Below, one piece after another: positions 4,930 through 6,509 of a stretch of 6,509 nt of DNA. The translations under genes were made by a program, and so were the position numbers. The notes beneath the pieces were generated by a model that searched no databases, was not told where the DNA came from, and saw only the letters and a list, made by a program, of their open reading frames with translations. Source of the DNA: CAZRHH01 sp964599885 (lineage in GTDB: Bacteria > Chloroflexota > Dehalococcoidia > DSTF01 > JACRBR01). Within the stretch, counting starts at the first letter, position 1; each line of letters begins with the position of its first letter. Location of the stretch: assembly GCA_964599885.1 (NCBI GenBank), contig CAZRHH010000124.1, positions 1-6,509 of the forward strand, written 5' to 3'.

Positions 4930-5544
4930 ATGACGAACCATCCACACCTGTCCACGCATCGCTTCACCGACGCTGACCTCAAAGCTTTTGCGGACTTCAC
5001 TTGCGCGTATGCGGACGGCGGAGACGACGAGTGGCGCATCGACTTGGACGGGCATCCGAAAGAGAATGCGCTCGACGATGCCGCGTCTCGAATCGGCGTA
5101 ACGTGGCCATTCTACGACGACAACGGTGTGGCGGTCGGGTACACATCGCTGAGCGCCGACGGAGTCACGAACAAGGCGAGCTATCGCCCGCCCGTCCTTG
5201 AGCTGCGCATCGGGCAACATATCCCCGCCGTTCTCGTCGGGCGCTTTGCCGTGCGCCAGGGCTACCAGGGCACCGGCGTCGGGCAGGTCATGATGGACTG
5301 GATCAAGGAACTTGCGCGCCAGTTGCCGATCGGCTGCAAGATCGTGCTGCTCGACGTGCAGCCAACGAACACCGGCGCGATCTCGTTCTACGAGAAGCAG
5401 GGGTTCCGGGTGATACCTCCGGCGCAGAAAGACAAGCACGTCACGATGTACTACGACCTCTGCGGCGCGCCTGAAGCGGTTGTTGACGCAACGACCGCGC
5501 CACCGCCCGCCGTCGGTGCGAAAGAGAATCACCCGGCTGCTTAG
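4930..5544 (+). CDS. GNAT family N-acetyltransferase
   Basis: A 204-aa protein with a GNAT core in its second half. The acetyl-CoA-binding motif A is GRFAVRQGYQGTGVGQVMM (residues 104-122), with the pyrophosphate loop QGTGVG at 113-118. It is followed by a long helix, IVLLDVQPTNTGAISFYEKQGF (138-159) and the closing strand VTMYYDL. The first 60 residues are less typical, and the last 25 are an Ala/Pro-rich, probably disordered tail ending KENHPAA. It transfers an acetyl group from acetyl-CoA to an amine of unknown substrate. The motif A block resembles TacT-type toxin acetyltransferases, but no DUF1778-type antitoxin gene precedes it, so a toxin role is not supported. GAGGGAG five bases before the ATG fixes the start. 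The TAG stop lies within a strong hairpin, and the gene converges on a 49-codon gene. Confidence 0.87.
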   Translation: MTNHPHLSTHRFTDADLKAFADFTCAYADGGDDEWRIDLDGHPKENALDDAASRIGVTWPFYDDNGVAVGYTSLSADGVTNKASYRPPVLELRIGQHIPAVLVGRFAVRQGYQGTGVGQVMMDWIKELARQLPIGCKIVLLDVQPTNTGAISFYEKQGFRVIPPAQKDKHVTMYYDLCGAPEAVVDATTAPPPAVGAKENHPAA

Positions 5545-5556
5545 CCGGGTGATTCT
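5525..5556. terminator. perfect 14-bp hairpin between convergent genes, containing the GNAT stop
   Basis: AGAATCACCCGGCT (5525-5538) pairs without mismatch with AGCCGGGTGATTCT (5543-5556) around a GCTT tetraloop. The GNAT TAG stop (5542-5544) starts at the last loop base. On the bottom strand it lies 22 bases after the stop of the 49-aa gene and is followed by CTTT. A shared bidirectional terminator is the simplest reading, although the T-tracts are poor on both sides. Confidence 0.62.
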
Positions 5557-5578
5557 ACGATTCGCTGCTTGCGCGGAA

Positions 5579-5728
5579 CTACGAAACGGTGACGCGACTG
5601 GCGCCCTTGCGCTCGCGCTGCTCAACAGCCGCCTGCTTCTTCGCATCGACCGTTTTGTTCTGAACCTTTTCGGTCAACCACTGCCGTTGAGCCGATGACA
5701 ACCGTACGCCGGTGATTGGCTTAGCCAC
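5579..5728 (-). CDS. small basic protein of unknown function (49 aa)
   Basis: I do not recognise the family. The frame starts at a GTG with AAAGGAG five bases upstream, a spacing and strength matching the other real genes here, and ends at TAG 22 bases before a strong hairpin. The protein begins with AKPITGVRLSSAQRQWLTEK, then a Lys/Gln/Glu-rich helical stretch, and ends SRVTVS. It has no Cys and no membrane segment, and it is strongly basic, which would suit nucleic-acid or ribosome binding, though that is inference from composition only. An earlier in-frame start at 5821 would add 31 residues without a Shine-Dalgarno. It converges on the GNAT gene and lies downstream of ruvB on the same strand across about 250 bp. 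It may also be a chance frame, but the start signal argues against that. Confidence 0.6.
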   Translation of the reverse strand: MAKPITGVRLSSAQRQWLTEKVQNKTVDAKKQAAVEQRERKGASRVTVS

Positions 5729-5733
5729 GGTGT

Positions 5734-5740
5734 CTCCTTT
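5734..5740 (-). promoter_or_regulatory. Shine-Dalgarno of the 49-aa gene
   Basis: The bottom strand reads AAAGGAG followed by ACACC and GTG. It is the main evidence for this small gene and for its GTG start at 5728. Confidence 0.6.
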
Positions 5741-5980
5741 CTTGTGACGAACTTCACATGTCCGCCGGATGCCAAGCTTACGCTCAGATGCTCGGCATCG
5801 CAATACCCAATCTTGAACCAATCGGAGTGAGCCCGGGTTGAGAAGCTGTAAAATTTGGCCTAACCCGGCGGCAATTCAGCTTAGCACAGCCGCAAGAGGG
5901 GATCTCCCGCTCGGCATCGTAGAGCGTCTCGACGCCGATCTGCAAGTCAGAGTTGTCCTTCAGGGAGGGCGTTACGAGTG
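5741..5980. other. intergenic stretch between ruvB and the 49-aa gene
   Basis: It is lower in GC than the genes. It contains the inverted repeat CCGGGTT (5833-5839)/AACCCGG (5862-5868) around a 22-base AT-richer loop, the palindrome GATGCTCGGCATC (5787-5799), and an 11-base direct repeat GCTCGGCATCG at 5790-5800 and 5909-5919. Short open frames exist on both strands but have no start signals. It could hold the ruvB terminator and the promoter of the small gene, but neither is clear. Confidence 0.4.
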
Positions 5981-6509
5981 TTATTCGAAGAGGGGGCGTT
6001 GGGGGGCGGTCGCTTTCGCCTCGATCCCCAGATGCTCGTAGGCCAGACGGGTGGCCTGGCGGCCGCGGGGGGTGCGCTGGAGGAAGCCCATCTGCATGAG
6101 GTAGGGCTCGTAGACGTCCATGATGGTGTCGGCTTCTTCGGAGATCGACGCGGCGATCGTGTCGAGGCCGACGGGGCCGCCGTCGAACTTCTCGATGATC
6201 GCGCGGAGGACGCGGTAGTCGACGGCGTCGAGGCCGAGATGATCGATCTCCAGCCGCGCCAGCGCTTCATCGGCGACATCGGCCGTGATCGGGCCGCCGG
6301 CTTTCACCTGCGCGTAGTCGCGGACGCGGCGGAGCAGCCGGTTGGCGATGCGCGGCGTGCCCCGTGATCGACCCGCGATCTCCGCGCCGCCGTCGACATC
6401 GAGCGGTACGGCGAGCAGCCGAGCCGACCTGCGCAGCACGTGTTCGAGCTCCGCGGCGGCGTAGAAGTCGAGGTGGGCGGTGAACCCGAACCGGTCTCGC
6501 AGGGGACCA
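5981..6509 (-). CDS. ruvB: Holliday junction branch migration DNA helicase RuvB, C-terminal part (5' truncated)
   Basis: The last 175 codons of ruvB, open to the right edge of the window. The fragment starts in PLRDRFGFTAHLDFY, the end of the AAA+ core. It has the sensor-2 block SRGTPRIANRLLRRVRDYAQV with its conserved Arg. It finishes with the winged-helix DNA-binding domain (GLDAVDYRVLRAIIEKFDGGPVG to YEPYLMQMGFLQRTPRGR, then ATRLAYEHLGI). RuvB is the hexameric ATPase motor that, with RuvA, drives branch migration of Holliday junctions. The Walker motifs lie beyond the window. The TAA at 5981 follows PQRPLFE, a normal place for the protein to end. Neither ruvA nor ruvC is in the window. There is no obvious terminator right after the stop. 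Confidence 0.95.
   Translation of the reverse strand, partial: GPLRDRFGFTAHLDFYAAAELEHVLRRSARLLAVPLDVDGGAEIAGRSRGTPRIANRLLRRVRDYAQVKAGGPITADVADEALARLEIDHLGLDAVDYRVLRAIIEKFDGGPVGLDTIAASISEEADTIMDVYEPYLMQMGFLQRTPRGRQATRLAYEHLGIEAKATAPQRPLFE

Noticed and set aside
4888..5646. 252-aa leftward frame opposite the GNAT gene
   Set aside because: It has no recognisable motifs, runs through the terminator hairpin and overlaps the 49-aa gene. The top-strand GNAT motifs are clear.
4930..5728. GNAT plus small protein as a toxin-antitoxin pair
   Set aside because: The two genes are convergent with a terminator between them, whereas GNAT toxins are co-transcribed with an upstream DUF1778-type antitoxin. 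The small protein does not look like a ribbon-helix-helix antitoxin.
5777..6041. Short open frames between the small gene and ruvB: a rightward one from a TTG at 5838, and a leftward one without a start codon
   Set aside because: Neither has a Shine-Dalgarno or a family pattern, and the rightward one runs into ruvB on the opposite strand.
1..6509. tRNA, rRNA, CRISPR array, transposase or attachment site
   Set aside because: I scanned for cloverleaf arms, regularly spaced repeats and transposase motifs by eye and found none. The palindromes at 446-649 are irregularly spaced and diverged, unlike a CRISPR array.

Overview
This is a 6.5 kb, GC-rich chromosomal stretch from a bacterium. Nothing in it marks a plasmid, a prophage or an insertion sequence. 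The codon use, the AddA-type nuclease end, the RuvB end and two kinds of short palindromic intergenic repeat would fit an environmental high-GC lineage. Chloroflexota is my best guess, from the style of the repeats and of the proteins, but that is inference and could be wrong.

Left part (1-3006): the 3' end of an AddA/RecB-like helicase-nuclease gene runs rightward and meets a leftward three-gene operon. In transcription order the operon is ssuD (FMNH2-dependent alkanesulfonate monooxygenase), ssuE (the NAD(P)H:FMN reductase that supplies FMNH2) and a HAD-family phosphatase. The junctions are very tight (TAAATG and TGATG), so the three are probably translated together. SsuE and SsuD together release sulfite from organosulfonates as a sulfur source. 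The HAD enzyme's part in this is unknown. The convergent gap at 465-636 is filled with small palindromes, and two of them contain the stop codons of the flanking genes.

Middle part (3007-4929): a DUF1579 gene is divergent from ssuD. It converges on a decayed fragment of a VOC (glyoxalase/dioxygenase-fold) gene, which abuts the 3' end of a leftward von Willebrand factor A gene with an intact MIDAS. Upstream of the VWA gene lie a G-rich, quadruplex-capable tract and about 530 bp without a credible gene.

Right part (4930-6509): a GNAT acetyltransferase gene converges on a tiny leftward gene (49 aa, GTG start, strong Shine-Dalgarno). A perfect 14-bp hairpin between them contains the GNAT stop codon and looks like a shared terminator. 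The window ends in the 3' half of ruvB, read leftward.

No complete new multi-gene system is evident. The points most worth a second look are the stop-codon-in-hairpin arrangement seen at three genes, the His-to-Asn change in the SsuD active site, the broken VOC remnant, the 49-aa gene and the HAD gene coupled to ssuDE.
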